From NCBI GenBank assembly GCA_002162955.1, contig MABD01000035.1, positions 81,349 through 145,348 on the forward strand: a stretch of DNA of 64,000 nt, read 5' to 3'. Below the pieces are notes generated by a model. It was not told the origin of the DNA. It made no database searches and saw nothing but the letters and a program-made list of their open reading frames with translations. Source of the DNA: Gammaproteobacteria bacterium 45_16_T64 (GTDB lineage: Bacteria; Pseudomonadota; Gammaproteobacteria; Pseudomonadales; Ketobacteraceae). The translations under genes were made by a program, and so were the position numbers. Below, in pieces: positions 56,360-63,896 of the stretch. Each line of letters begins with the position of its first letter. Position 1 is the stretch's first letter.

Positions 56360-56521
56360 TCAATTAACCACATCACCTTATTACTCGGTAAAAAAATAAC
56401 TCTTCCCACCGCCAGCCATCAACGAGTTAACACCATCAATAATACCGTATTTGAGGCTGTCATAACCCCCGAGCTATCAGCAGCAAATACCCGTCAGTTT
56501 TGCGAGGCAATCGGGGAGTAA
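56360..56521 (+). pseudogene. Coding-like remnant, C-terminal fragment of an unknown protein
   Basis: A 53-codon open stretch ends in TAA with protein-like composition (ASHQRVNTINNTVFEAVITP, ELSAANTRQFCEAIGE) but has no ATG, GTG or TTG start. The helix-turn layout vaguely recalls the C-terminus of ketopantoate reductase-like proteins; this is a guess. It looks like the tail of a gene lost by deletion. Confidence 0.3.
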
Positions 56522-56761
56522 TCTTCATTAACGGTCTAATCTACTGAATTGACACTAGAATCGAGGATATAAACACTTCTCAAGGGAGCAATAACTTCCG
56601 CCGAGCCGTTATCAATCGACCCGTATACGAGCCATGACAATAATAGCCAATTACTTGATATGTAAGAAAGTCACTTTTTTTGCATTGAATACTCCACTGA
56701 TTGCAATTCAACATTCTGTGATACTCGCCCGTATTCAAACATGCATAGGAAACACTTCACA

Positions 56762-57352
56762 ATGATGATAACACCAACCCAAGTGGTTGCTCTCAGTAAA
56801 AATAGTATCTTCTTCAACGCCCATGGCTCTGAAAAAAGTTCCGTCGTAAAAAGAGATTCGCCATTCTTCCCAGACATTGGAAAAGATCATTATCATCGCT
56901 GCCGTATTGATACCAGCGGTGGTGGCTTGGCATTTCGGCCCGTAACTGGTTTAAGTGGTCATACCGCCAAGCATATCAATTTTTGGGATAAAAAAGCAGC
57001 TATGGCAAGGGCCAGTGACTGTAATATTATTTGTAGTGGCGGTTTTAGTGGTTGTGTCTTTCAGCTATGGCGGGACAAAGACGGGATTCCAGTGGGTGTT
57101 CACGCTTATAAGGGGACAGATTTGTATGCTGATATCTCTATCAAAGCCAGAGCGTTAGGTTGGCAGCTGTTGTATGAAAATAATACTTCAGGGAAAAATA
57201 AATCCGGTATGGAAATATTTGTAGTGGCGGTAATTGGAGATGACAATGCTGACGTTATCGTTCAGAGAATAAATCGAGGCGTCTGTGATGCAGTGTTGGA
57301 CTGGCATACCGTAACCAAATGGCGTACTAATTCTATACCTGCGTTAAAATAG
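56762..57352 (+). CDS. Solitary protein with CNF1/BLF1/CheD-like Cys-His motif, possible deamidase
   Basis: About 196 residues from ATG 56762, which has AGGAA 10 bases upstream; an ATG at 56741 is less likely. The core CSGGFSGCVFQLWRDKDG followed by IPVGVHAYKG places Cys 16 residues before His, each in a beta-strand setting. The glutamine deamidases CNF1 and BLF1 have an (L)SGC Cys and a His 12-15 residues on, and CheD has GSC...H at 17. Length is close to BLF1 (~210). There is no signal peptide or membrane helix. No homologue was confirmed; the assignment is structural inference. Confidence 0.5.
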   Translation: MMITPTQVVALSKNSIFFNAHGSEKSSVVKRDSPFFPDIGKDHYHRCRIDTSGGGLAFRPVTGLSGHTAKHINFWDKKAAMARASDCNIICSGGFSGCVFQLWRDKDGIPVGVHAYKGTDLYADISIKARALGWQLLYENNTSGKNKSGMEIFVVAVIGDDNADVIVQRINRGVCDAVLDWHTVTKWRTNSIPALK

Positions 57353-57536
57353 CTATCCTCGCATCTATAGCGGGTCAGCAACGCTTTATAAACACCTGTT
57401 GCTTCGTAAGGAATCTGACTACCGTAGATTACCCAGAAACCACAACGGTGCATTATTGAGGGGAGGGAATGTGTTATAGCAACAACACATTTTGGCCCCA
57501 GACAATGCTTCCGACTAGTGCGCCTTATACAATAAT
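57353..57536. other. Intergenic stretch of 184 bases
   Basis: Convergent space between the Cys-His protein and the membrane-protein gene. No gene or clear terminator is seen. Confidence 0.4.
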
Positions 57537-57884
57537 CTATACCTTGCTAGTCACTACCACCATCATTAGACGATGCACTATGAGATCCGGGATTTCCTCT
57601 CCATTGCTACCGGGACCATCCTTTAATAATCCTTTATCCTTAACAAGATTGCTAAAAGGCCACGGTATATAGAAACGGTTTATTACCTCTGGAGAATGCC
57701 CGTTAACCAGATATAGAACTAAGGAAGCTCCAAAGAAGGGGATTAGAATAACCACAAAATTTTGCCCCCAGCGCTGAATCGGCTCCAACTCTGGATCATA
57801 TATCACGCATAAAGTTGCTAATATATCTATCCATAAAAGCATACTTAATACTACTACTGAAAGTCCAATCCACATTAGCTCCAT
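57537..57884 (-). CDS. Unrecognised two-helix membrane protein
   Basis: A 115-residue protein with helices MWIGLSVVVLSMLLWIDILA and WGQNFVVILIPFFGASLVLY, then a polar tail (INRFYIPWPFSNLVKDKGLL) and an unusual hydrophobic end (LIVHRLMMVVVTSKV) that may come from a shifted frame. It starts directly after the lipoprotein stop (TAA then ATG), so the two are one operon. Small membrane and lipoprotein pairs like this occur beside toxins as immunity genes, but there is no direct evidence here. Confidence 0.6.
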   Translation of the reverse strand: MELMWIGLSVVVLSMLLWIDILATLCVIYDPELEPIQRWGQNFVVILIPFFGASLVLYLVNGHSPEVINRFYIPWPFSNLVKDKGLLKDGPGSNGEEIPDLIVHRLMMVVVTSKV

Positions 57885-58148
57885 TTAGTCGTCATCACCA
57901 AATATTCCCTTTACAACAAATGACAAGAATCCATCACTAAACATCATGGAATCTGCATTGGCTTCTTTCTCGTCAGCGTTCTTTTTATACATTTTGGAAT
58001 AGTATTTTCCTAATGCTGGATCTCTATGTTTCCGCCAATCCTCTGCTGTTTTCCTATCAGTCACAGCCTCTGATTGAAGCTCTTCCTTTGACGCACAACC
58101 AATCATAAGGATCAACAACATTAGCAGTACACTAAACTTAGAACTCAT
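57885..58148 (-). CDS. Small lipoprotein
   Basis: An 87-residue protein with a type II signal (SVLLMLLILMIGCASKEELQ; lipobox MIGC). The mature part is charged and helical (TAEDWRKHRDPALGKYYSKM) and ends acidic. Its ATG overlaps the TGA of the reading frame broken by the IS66 element (ATGA), so it was the second gene of an operon that the insertion has cut. Confidence 0.72.
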   Translation of the reverse strand: MSSKFSVLLMLLILMIGCASKEELQSEAVTDRKTAEDWRKHRDPALGKYYSKMYKKNADEKEANADSMMFSDGFLSFVVKGIFGDDD

Positions 58149-58291
58149 AACTTTTCAACTCCATTCTTAAATATTTTTAACGCTCCAAGTCTAGCAACGT
58201 TAATACTGATTCTCGCGTTTGCGATCATCGCTGATCCAACCATATGATTATAGTGAGAACAGACACCAAGTACAGAACCGGTCCATAACTT
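58145..58291 (-). pseudogene. 3' part of a gene interrupted by IS66
   Basis: An open frame from the IS junction to TGA at 58145 encodes a helical end (MIANARISINVARLGALKIF, KNGVEKL). It continues in frame with 60703-60774 once the element and one copy of the target duplication are removed. The TGA overlaps the next ATG, as in a coupled operon. The full gene probably began further upstream and its 5' part is missing. Confidence 0.6.
58284..58291. repeat. Left 8-bp target-site duplication of IS66
   Basis: CATAACTT, identical to 60695-60702 at the other end. Eight bases is the length IS66 elements produce. Confidence 0.95.
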
Positions 58292-58316
58292 GTAAGCGCC
58301 AATTAATCCCCGTACT
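58292..58316 (+). repeat. IS66 left inverted repeat
   Basis: GTAAGCGCCAATTAATCCCC and a few further bases. The first 13 bases match the right end exactly, with CCCGTA also shared. Confidence 0.9.
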
Positions 58317-58372
58317 ACCACGATAAATTCTACGGATCATAATAGCTTCCAACATATCAGGAGGCAACAACA

Positions 58373-58684
58373 ATGCAGGCATCTCAGAAAACCGAAGAAT
58401 ATTGGACAGATCACGTCGAAACCTGGAAAGCATCCGGTCTCACACAGGCTGTTTATTGCGACCAAAATAATATCAAGCTTAATCAACTGGTCTACCAAAA
58501 GAGTAAGCGTGACGGAAAACGACAACCAAACATAACCACGGCGCCATCAGGTTTTGCTACCGTAGCAATTTCTTCGCGCCATGATGATGGACTTAAGTTG
58601 ACTTTCCCATCCGGTATTCAGCTCAGTGGAATTGACTCCGGAAACTTAGTATTAGCCAGCCATATCATCGAAACCCTAAGATGA
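58373..58684 (+). CDS. tnpA: IS66 accessory protein TnpA
   Basis: A 103-residue protein with an N-terminal helix-turn-helix-like part (EYWTDHVETWKASGLTQAVY, then CDQNNIKLNQLVYQKSKR) and a C-terminal strand region (LKLTFPSGIQLSGIDSGNLV). AGGAGG lies 9 bases before the ATG, a strong site. ATGA couples it to tnpB. It is needed for transposition in IS66-type elements, and its exact role is unclear. Confidence 0.9.
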   Translation: MQASQKTEEYWTDHVETWKASGLTQAVYCDQNNIKLNQLVYQKSKRDGKRQPNITTAPSGFATVAISSRHDDGLKLTFPSGIQLSGIDSGNLVLASHIIETLR

Positions 58685-59052
58685 GTGATGTCGTGGTTAT
58701 GCGCCCCAACGTTGAGCTTACTCAAATATACCTTCATCGTGATCCGATTGATTTTCGCAAAGCGCATCGAGGATTGGTTGCCATTATTGAATTGGAGTTA
58801 GAGCACAATCCTTTTGACGGACACTTATATGCGTTTACAAATCGTCAGAAAAACAAAATAAAATGCATTTTCTGGGAGGAAAATGGATTTGTCCTGTATT
58901 ACAAAAGTCTCAGCGAAGAAAAATTCAAATGGCCAAAGAGGACCGATGAGATTGTGACCTTAACAGGCCAACAAATGAATTGGCTGCTCGACGGATACGA
59001 TGTGATGAACATGAAACCACATCGAAAATTATTATACGAGTCGTCGTATTAA
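58681..59052 (+). CDS. tnpB: IS66 accessory protein TnpB (Orf2)
   Basis: A 123-residue protein with the family signature: IYLHRDPIDFRKAHRGLVAI, HLYAFTNRQKNKIKCIFWEE, NGFVLYYKSLSEEKFKWP, ending in LTGQQMNWLLDGYD. It is of normal length and starts in the tnpA stop. Confidence 0.95.
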   Translation: MSDVVVMRPNVELTQIYLHRDPIDFRKAHRGLVAIIELELEHNPFDGHLYAFTNRQKNKIKCIFWEENGFVLYYKSLSEEKFKWPKRTDEIVTLTGQQMNWLLDGYDVMNMKPHRKLLYESSY

Positions 59053-59153
59053 CGGAGACAAAAACGAGCCATTTTGTTACTATTCACCGCATGAAGAAGC
59101 CGCAAAAAACACCTAATCAAACAAAGAAATTACCGGCAAAACCGGAGATTTCG

Positions 59154-60650
59154 ATGACTGATGATCATGCGGCTAATACGACCAAAATGCAGAGTATTAT
59201 CTCTCAGCAAGCCAGCGTCATTGGTGCACAGCGGCATCGCATAAAAATGCTTGAAGCATACTTGCAGCTGGAGCGCGCTAGAAATTATGCACGCAGCAGT
59301 GAGCAATCGTCAGCACAAGGTTTGTTGTTTGACGAAGTAGAACAAATCGCTAATGAAGATGGCGACCAAGAGGAAAAGGCTCCTAAGAAGAAAAAGGGGC
59401 GCGGTGGGCGGAAAGGTCTTTCAAAAAACATTCCTCGCGAACAGGTTAGGCTGGATTTAACCGACGAAGAAAAGGAAGGTGCTATTGATACCTTCTATAC
59501 CGTTGTCAAAGAAGAGCTCGACATCATTCCTGCCAAAGTGCGAGTTTTGGAATACCTTCAGGAAAAAGCCGTTTTAGTTGATGGTGACAAGCGAACAATC
59601 AAAGAAGCTAAACTACCAAAACATCCAATACCTAAGTCAGTAGCAAGCGTTGGTTTGCTTGCCTATGTTATTGTCGCTAAATATTGTGACGGCCTGCCTT
59701 TGTATCGCCTGGAAAAAATACTGGCCCGTTACGGCGGCACCATCACTCGCACCACAATGGCAAATTGGATGATTCGTTTATCCTTACAATTGCAGCCGTT
59801 GATTAATCTGATGCGAGAACATCAGCTGGCTTATGACTACATACAGGCGGACGAAACACGTATACAGGTTCTAAAGGAGCCAGGGCGCTCTGCATTCACC
59901 GATAAGTACATGTGGGTAACATTGGGAGGGCCACCTGACAAGCCATCGGTATTATTTGATTATGATCCATCCAGAAGTCAGGAGGTGCCCCTGCGCCTGT
60001 TTGATGGCTTTTCTGGATACCTGCAAGCGGATGGGTATGCGGGGTATGATGCTGCATGTAGAAAACAAGGACTGACAAGATTAGGTCGCATGGATCATGC
60101 TCGCCGATATTATGTTGATGCATTAAAAGCAGTGCCGAAAAATAGCAGTAGCACTAAAGTAAGCAAGGCGGCAATCGCCGTTGAAAAAATAGGGGCGTTC
60201 TATGAGATTGAGCGAGAAATAAAAGAACTGACCCCGGACCAACGCTATCAAGAGCGGCAACAACGAAGTGTTCCATTGCTCAATGAATTTAAAGAATGGG
60301 TGGACAATAATATTGCCAAGGTTGAAAAAGACAGCCTGATCCGAACAGCAATGACGTATACGTGCAACCAATGGTCACGGCTAATCGCTTATTGTGACGA
60401 TGGTCGATTGCACATGAGCAATATATTGGCAGAAAACGCTATTCGCCCCTTCGTTTGTGGCAGAAAAGCATGGTTATTTTCAGACACGCCAAAAGGTGCA
60501 AAGGCCAGCGCAATGTATTACAGCTTGATTGAATCAGCAAAGGCCAATAATTTAGAACCTCATGATTACTTGCATAGAATGCTCAAGCGCCTTCCTTATG
60601 CAGAAACCGTAGAAGATTTTGAGACACTGTTACCTTGGAATATTCGATAA
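59154..60650 (+). CDS. tnpC: IS66 transposase TnpC
   Basis: About 498 residues from ATG 59154 (GGAG upstream); ATG 59091 is an alternative. A leucine-rich coiled coil and a basic linker (PKKKKGRGGRKGLSKNIP) precede the DDE core: YDYIQADETRIQV (first Asp), GYLQADGYAGYD (second Asp), ILAENAIRPFVCGRKAWLFS (Glu), then the C-terminal IS66 signature SLIESAKANNLEPHDYLH. The usual CxxC...CxxC zinc finger of IS66 transposases is absent in the 60-160 region. The frame is intact. Confidence 0.93.
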   Translation: MTDDHAANTTKMQSIISQQASVIGAQRHRIKMLEAYLQLERARNYARSSEQSSAQGLLFDEVEQIANEDGDQEEKAPKKKKGRGGRKGLSKNIPREQVRLDLTDEEKEGAIDTFYTVVKEELDIIPAKVRVLEYLQEKAVLVDGDKRTIKEAKLPKHPIPKSVASVGLLAYVIVAKYCDGLPLYRLEKILARYGGTITRTTMANWMIRLSLQLQPLINLMREHQLAYDYIQADETRIQVLKEPGRSAFTDKYMWVTLGGPPDKPSVLFDYDPSRSQEVPLRLFDGFSGYLQADGYAGYDAACRKQGLTRLGRMDHARRYYVDALKAVPKNSSSTKVSKAAIAVEKIGAFYEIEREIKELTPDQRYQERQQRSVPLLNEFKEWVDNNIAKVEKDSLIRTAMTYTCNQWSRLIAYCDDGRLHMSNILAENAIRPFVCGRKAWLFSDTPKGAKASAMYYSLIESAKANNLEPHDYLHRMLKRLPYAETVEDFETLLPWNIR

Positions 60651-60669
60651 CGAAAAATTTGGTTTGTCT

Positions 60670-60694
60670 ACTACGGGAAGGAATTGGCGCTTAC
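60670..60694 (-). repeat. IS66 right inverted repeat
   Basis: Read leftwards it begins GTAAGCGCCAATT, identical to the left end for 13 bases, then CCTTCCCGTA. Confidence 0.9.
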
Positions 60695-60702
60695 CATAAC
60701 TT
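60695..60702. repeat. Right 8-bp target-site duplication of IS66
   Basis: CATAACTT, identical to 58284-58291. Confidence 0.95.
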
Positions 60703-60774
60703 GATAGCTTTTGCCTGTTGTTCCAAGAATTTCTTTCCCAATAGGTGCTTGGGAATATGATCAGAGCAGCGGGA
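60703..60774 (-). pseudogene. 5'-side part of the gene interrupted by IS66
   Basis: It encodes SRCSDHIPKHLLGKKFLEQQ followed by AKAI and joins in frame across the duplicated CATAACTT to 58291-58145. A stop at 60775-60777 closes the frame upstream and no ATG lies within, so the original start is lost or is a weak TTG. Confidence 0.55.
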
Positions 60775-60880
60775 TTATATGATTAAATGGCGCTTAGAGG
60801 TGGTTAGGTGATATTAGAATTATTGATACTAATTTGTTGCGCTTTGATGGCCGCATGTTCAACTAATGAAGCGCTAGATG

Positions 60881-61252
60881 TTATAAGCATTTTTTCATGC
60901 TGTAGTAACGCTCTAGGACGCTGCTGACCACCACCACTATAGTATAATCCTTTGATGCCCCCGTTTCTTTTAACATACCACAAGTTTCTATCAAGAAATG
61001 ACTATCAAGATCATTACGCAAATTATCGCTCTCTACTGTCTTATCAATGGAATACCACAATTTTATCGAGTCATCATAATAGTCAACTTTATCGACTTTC
61101 AATAGAGATAAATTTCCAATAAGCCTATTAGCAATTTTAATTACCGCACTTTCTTTTCTACTATCCTCCAGCTTTGGTTCTATAACAAAGCTATATATGG
61201 AAGACATCAGCACTAATATAAGCACAAAGCCGATTTTTAAATCATTTTTCAT
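60881..61252 (-). CDS. Unrecognised single-pass protein, cassette-type gene
   Basis: A 123-residue protein with an N-terminal helix (IGFVLILVLMSSIYSFVI) as anchor or uncleaved signal. The exported part has IKIANRLIGNLSLLKVDKVD, then YDDSIKLWYSIDKTVESDN and a strand IVVVVSSVLERYYS. Two Cys (ETCGML, KKCL) may pair. It starts just after an attC-like site and is the leftmost intact gene of the putative integron array. Confidence 0.6.
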   Translation of the reverse strand: MKNDLKIGFVLILVLMSSIYSFVIEPKLEDSRKESAVIKIANRLIGNLSLLKVDKVDYYDDSIKLWYSIDKTVESDNLRNDLDSHFLIETCGMLKETGASKDYTIVVVVSSVLERYYSMKKCL

Positions 61253-61259
61253 AATAATT

Positions 61260-61370
61260 CTTTAACGCTCATGATAACGCGAAATTAAAGCTGGTGTTAT
61301 TTTTTGTTATAGTGAAGCGGAAACAAAAATGGCTCCGGGTTTTATTTTCGCGTTGATTTACTAGTTAAAT
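61260..61370 (-). repeat. attC-like integron recombination site
   Basis: A 111-base imperfect palindrome. Read leftwards it opens with ATTTAAC (fits RYYYAAC) and closes with GTTAAAG (one mismatch to GTTRRRY). Long arms AACGCGAAAATAAA and TTTAATTTCGCGTT pair. It lies between the genes ending at 61395 and starting at 61252, as expected. Confidence 0.65.
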
Positions 61371-61394
61371 AAGAACCTTTCGTGAATTTTCTTA

Positions 61395-61760
61395 TTATGA
61401 ACCGCCTATTTTTCCAGAAAAGTAAAAACCCATTATAGAGCCTACGATAGCGCCTGAAAAAGCTAACAGTTCAGAAAAATGAGTTGATTTTACAAGAGCG
61501 GCCCAAAATATTAACGCTAAGAGACTAACCACTAAAACTATAGCCAAAATTGGTGCCATCCTTTTATTCATTCGCTCAGTCAAAGGTTCTGCTTTACCGA
61601 TACCACCACACGATCCGCATATTAAGCCAAAAAATTCTTTCCCTTTTAACTCATTTTTTTTAATGCATGCGGCACAGGAAGCTCCATTAGCACCTGTAAG
61701 ACAGGTACCTTCACCTTTACAATGAAAGCACTCATATAAATTTGCTTTTACGTTTTGCAT
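61395..61760 (-). CDS. Zinc-ribbon, two-helix membrane protein (DnaJ-type Cys motif), cassette-type gene
   Basis: A 121-residue protein. The N-terminal ~55 residues carry CxxC pairs of DnaJ central-domain style (CFHCKGEGTC, CAAC, CGSCGGIG) likely to bind zinc. Two helices follow (MAPILAIVLVVSLLALIFWA, LLAFSGAIVGSIMGFYFSG). AAGGA lies 5 bases before the ATG. There is no J domain, so it is not a chaperone of the usual sort. Confidence 0.65.
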   Translation of the reverse strand: MQNVKANLYECFHCKGEGTCLTGANGASCAACIKKNELKGKEFFGLICGSCGGIGKAEPLTERMNKRMAPILAIVLVVSLLALIFWAALVKSTHFSELLAFSGAIVGSIMGFYFSGKIGGS

Positions 61761-61781
61761 AACATTCCTTGTGTATAACAG

Positions 61782-62246
61782 CTAGTTAAAGGAAATTCGA
61801 CGGCTTTCCCGCTTGGGGTTACGAATCCAAACATTACACCCACTTTCTTTTTTATAAGTCACGCCTAAATCAGACCTCAATTCGACACTACATACAAATG
61901 GTTTTCCAAGAGATGAGCCAAAAAAGTGATATTTGGATTGATGCTCTTCATTGAACCTAAACGTAACTCTTGCACTATCTATCCACCCATCTGGTATTTG
62001 GTTTGATTCTAATTCATTCTTCATGACTCTGGATAGATCCGATAGAGCCTTACAGAACTTTCTGTTTTCAGGTTCTATGAATACAAAATCTTCTACTAAA
62101 TTTACTACAAACTCATTTGAATTAAATTCATTTACATGCGCATAAAATTGGCCTACAGCCCAGTAGCCTTGGTAATCGAAATTCCTGCTCATGCTCCACT
62201 GCACAAGGTTGCCAGCTATCCCTTTAAGTTGTTTTCTACGTGCCAT
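61782..62246 (-). CDS. Hypothetical protein of integron-cassette type
   Basis: A 154-residue soluble protein starting MARRKQLKGIAGNLVQWSMS and then RNFDYQGYWAVGQFYAH. From memory, proteins with this basic MARRK start and xxGYWxxG block recur in gammaproteobacterial integron cassettes. The C-terminal half is strand-rich and Arg-terminated. A half attC-like motif (CTTTAACTAACGGATCAACA read leftwards) lies just before its ATG, apparently a decayed site. Confidence 0.6.
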   Translation of the reverse strand: MARRKQLKGIAGNLVQWSMSRNFDYQGYWAVGQFYAHVNEFNSNEFVVNLVEDFVFIEPENRKFCKALSDLSRVMKNELESNQIPDGWIDSARVTFRFNEEHQSKYHFFGSSLGKPFVCSVELRSDLGVTYKKESGCNVWIRNPKRESRRISFN

Positions 62247-62452
62247 ACGTTTTAAATTCGTGTTGATCCGTTAGTTAAAGCCATTGCTGAATGTTTAATA
62301 CCGTACGCACCCATATTCTAATTTTCTTTTTCACCAGGATACTCCTGAATAAGGCTACCCTTTACGATCTGATTAAATGCGGTATATGGAATGAATATAG
62401 TGTCCAATACTAAGCTAAGCGGAAAATCCCATAATAAGTACCCCCTTAATTC

Positions 62453-62659
62453 TCAGTCAGAACCATCACCAGCGAAGACAACGCAATAATCATATTGAAT
62501 CCCACTGTATATACGAACAATTTCAACGCAAGGTTGACTACCGGAGTATTTCTCATACTCAATAGCTATAGGTTTGTCACCAATTGTGCGCAATGTTCCG
62601 CAACCTGATATCAAGATACAGAGCAATATTAGAAATGATTTTCTCAATTTTTTATCCAT
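62453..62659 (-). CDS. Small lipoprotein, YceK/YidQ-like, cassette-type gene
   Basis: A 68-residue protein with a type II signal (LRKSFLILLCILISGCGTLR; lipobox ISGC) and YSGIQYDYCVVFAGDG, resembling YceK/YidQ lipoproteins. ATG 62659 begins 5 bases after the end of an attC-like site, the usual cassette arrangement; a GTG two codons earlier is possible. The 206 bases after it hold only the half attC-like motif noted for the next gene. Confidence 0.65.
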   Translation of the reverse strand: MDKKLRKSFLILLCILISGCGTLRTIGDKPIAIEYEKYSGSQPCVEIVRIYSGIQYDYCVVFAGDGSD

Positions 62660-62663
62660 ATCC

Positions 62664-62775
62664 ACTTAACGCTTAAAGCACGCGCCCGATGCCGGTGCTT
62701 GGGTTTTGTGCGAGTGTTTTTCCGCACAAAATTCAAGCGGAGTGTATTGGGTCGCAGTGGCTTTACTTGTTAAGT
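62664..62775 (-). repeat. attC-like integron recombination site
   Basis: 112 bases. Read leftwards it opens with ACTTAAC (RYYYAAC) and closes with GTTAAGT (GTTRRRY), both exact. Arms include TTTTGTGCG/CGCACAAAA and GCGCCCGA/TTGGGTCGC. The stop of the upstream gene lies inside its first core, as is typical of cassettes. Confidence 0.75.
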
Positions 62776-63359
62776 CTTTCTTCATACTGAACAAGCTTAT
62801 CCATAAATTGTACGATAAAGTCTTTATCATTTGAATTTCTAGCCAAGGACGAGGCGAATTCAGCCTCAGCCCTAATGTCTTTACACTGGTCAACAGTTGC
62901 TCCGTCGTTGCCATACAAGATACCGAATGGCCATTCATGCTCACAGTGCGAAAACCAGTTTATAATGCTGTTGAGTAGCAACTTATTCCCCTCGGAATTA
63001 GCCGGGTCAATATCATAACATTTTCGATAAAAGTCCATTTCAACCAATGAGCCAAGTTCTTCAAAAACATCTTGCGCTTGATATACGTTTTGAACCAACT
63101 TTCCTAGCCACATCGTAGATCTAAAGTCATTAGATTCAAAACCATTTTTTAGCGTCGGGTAAACTAGGTTTATGAACAATTCGTGCCGAATACAGCTATG
63201 ACGATTCTTCTCAAGGCTTGGAAGGTAGTCCCAAACCCATGATTCTATTTCATCCTGGCCTTCAAAGGACTCTACGAAAAACGCAACGAACTTAGATGCT
63301 TCCTTTTTAAGGCCTGCATTCAGGGATTTTTCGAAATTTTCGTAGTGTTCAATATTCAT
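62763..63359 (-). CDS. Unrecognised soluble protein, cassette-type gene
   Basis: A 198-residue, mostly helical, acidic protein (KFVAFFVESFEGQDEIESWV, HELFINLVYPTLKNGFESND, DFIVQFMDKLVQYEERL). No catalytic motif is recognised. It starts 5 bases after an attC-like core (GTTAAGT) and ends inside the next such site, so it fills a complete cassette. Confidence 0.65.
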   Translation of the reverse strand: MNIEHYENFEKSLNAGLKKEASKFVAFFVESFEGQDEIESWVWDYLPSLEKNRHSCIRHELFINLVYPTLKNGFESNDFRSTMWLGKLVQNVYQAQDVFEELGSLVEMDFYRKCYDIDPANSEGNKLLLNSIINWFSHCEHEWPFGILYGNDGATVDQCKDIRAEAEFASSLARNSNDKDFIVQFMDKLVQYEERLNK

Positions 63360-63364
63360 AGGTG

Positions 63365-63486
63365 ACTTAACGCCCCCTGATAACGGGCTGGTAATTTTTA
63401 GGCGAATTTATGTCAGAATGAAGCGATAGCGTAATGAACATAAAGGCGCCTAAAAATTACCAATCGCGTTCATCGCCTGGTTATAG
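63365..63486 (-). repeat. attC-like integron recombination site
   Basis: 122 bases. It closes with GTTAAGT (exact) and opens with CTATAAC (one mismatch), read leftwards. The arms GGTAATTTTTAGGCG and CGCCTAAAAATTACC pair perfectly. The right end carries CATCGCCTGG, also found at the window edge. Confidence 0.75.
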
Positions 63487-63535
63487 AATACGATCAATAT
63501 ATTTTATGCCTACTTTTCATGGGTAAGGCGGTCCA

Positions 63536-63865
63536 TTAACGCCTGGAATTGGTAACAAGCTTGCAAAAAGTATCTATGTACTTTTCACTCCATATTCCAG
63601 GCCCACACCGTTGATCAGGAATTAGGATATATGTACTTCGTGAACCACAACCCTTCGCACCAAAAGTGTATCCATCAATCTGCGTTACTTGAATATCTGC
63701 TTTGGGACAATCATGCTCAAATGACGCCTTATTAACGACTCTATGCTTCAAATGCTGATTAATGTCATCCCAGTTCAAACCGAGTCCTAATAAACTTACA
63801 CACCCAGTTATTGACGTTGCGAGACTAATAACTAACATCGATCCAAATAATTTTTTCGAAAACAT
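63536..63865 (-). CDS. Small lipoprotein, cassette-type gene
   Basis: A 109-residue protein with a type II signal (SMLVISLATSITGCVSLLGL; lipobox ITGC). The mature part has four cysteines (HDCPKADIQVTQIDGYTFGA, KGCGSRSTYILIPDQRCGPG, FCKL) that may form disulfides. AAGGA precedes the ATG by ~12 bases. Function is unknown. It lies between two attC-like sites. Confidence 0.65.
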   Translation of the reverse strand: MFSKKLFGSMLVISLATSITGCVSLLGLGLNWDDINQHLKHRVVNKASFEHDCPKADIQVTQIDGYTFGAKGCGSRSTYILIPDQRCGPGIWSEKYIDTFCKLVTNSRR

Positions 63866-63896
63866 TTACTACTAATTCCTTACTTTGATATTAAAA

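Larger units (their letters stand above)
55918..56761. other. 844-base region without a clear gene
   Basis: It contains a candidate promoter and terminator framing a ~136-base transcript (56198-56333) and a coding-like remnant (56360-56521), both listed separately. I see nothing assignable in 55918-56160 or 56522-56740. Confidence 0.5.
58292..60694 (+). mobile_element. Complete IS66-family insertion sequence, 2,403 bp
   Basis: It is bounded by inverted repeats starting GTAAGCGCCAATT, the IS66 end type, and flanked by an 8-bp duplication. It contains tnpA, tnpB and tnpC in order and all appear intact, so it may be active. It splits a small leftward gene. Identical duplications suggest a recent insertion. 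Confidence 0.95.

Noticed and set aside
58248..58433. Leftward 61-codon frame across the IS66 left end
   Set aside because: It spans the insertion junction and runs antisense to tnpA; it is a chance frame created by the insertion.
59896..60371. Two leftward reading frames inside tnpC
   Set aside because: They are antisense to a well-conserved transposase and have no ribosome sites or protein-like composition.
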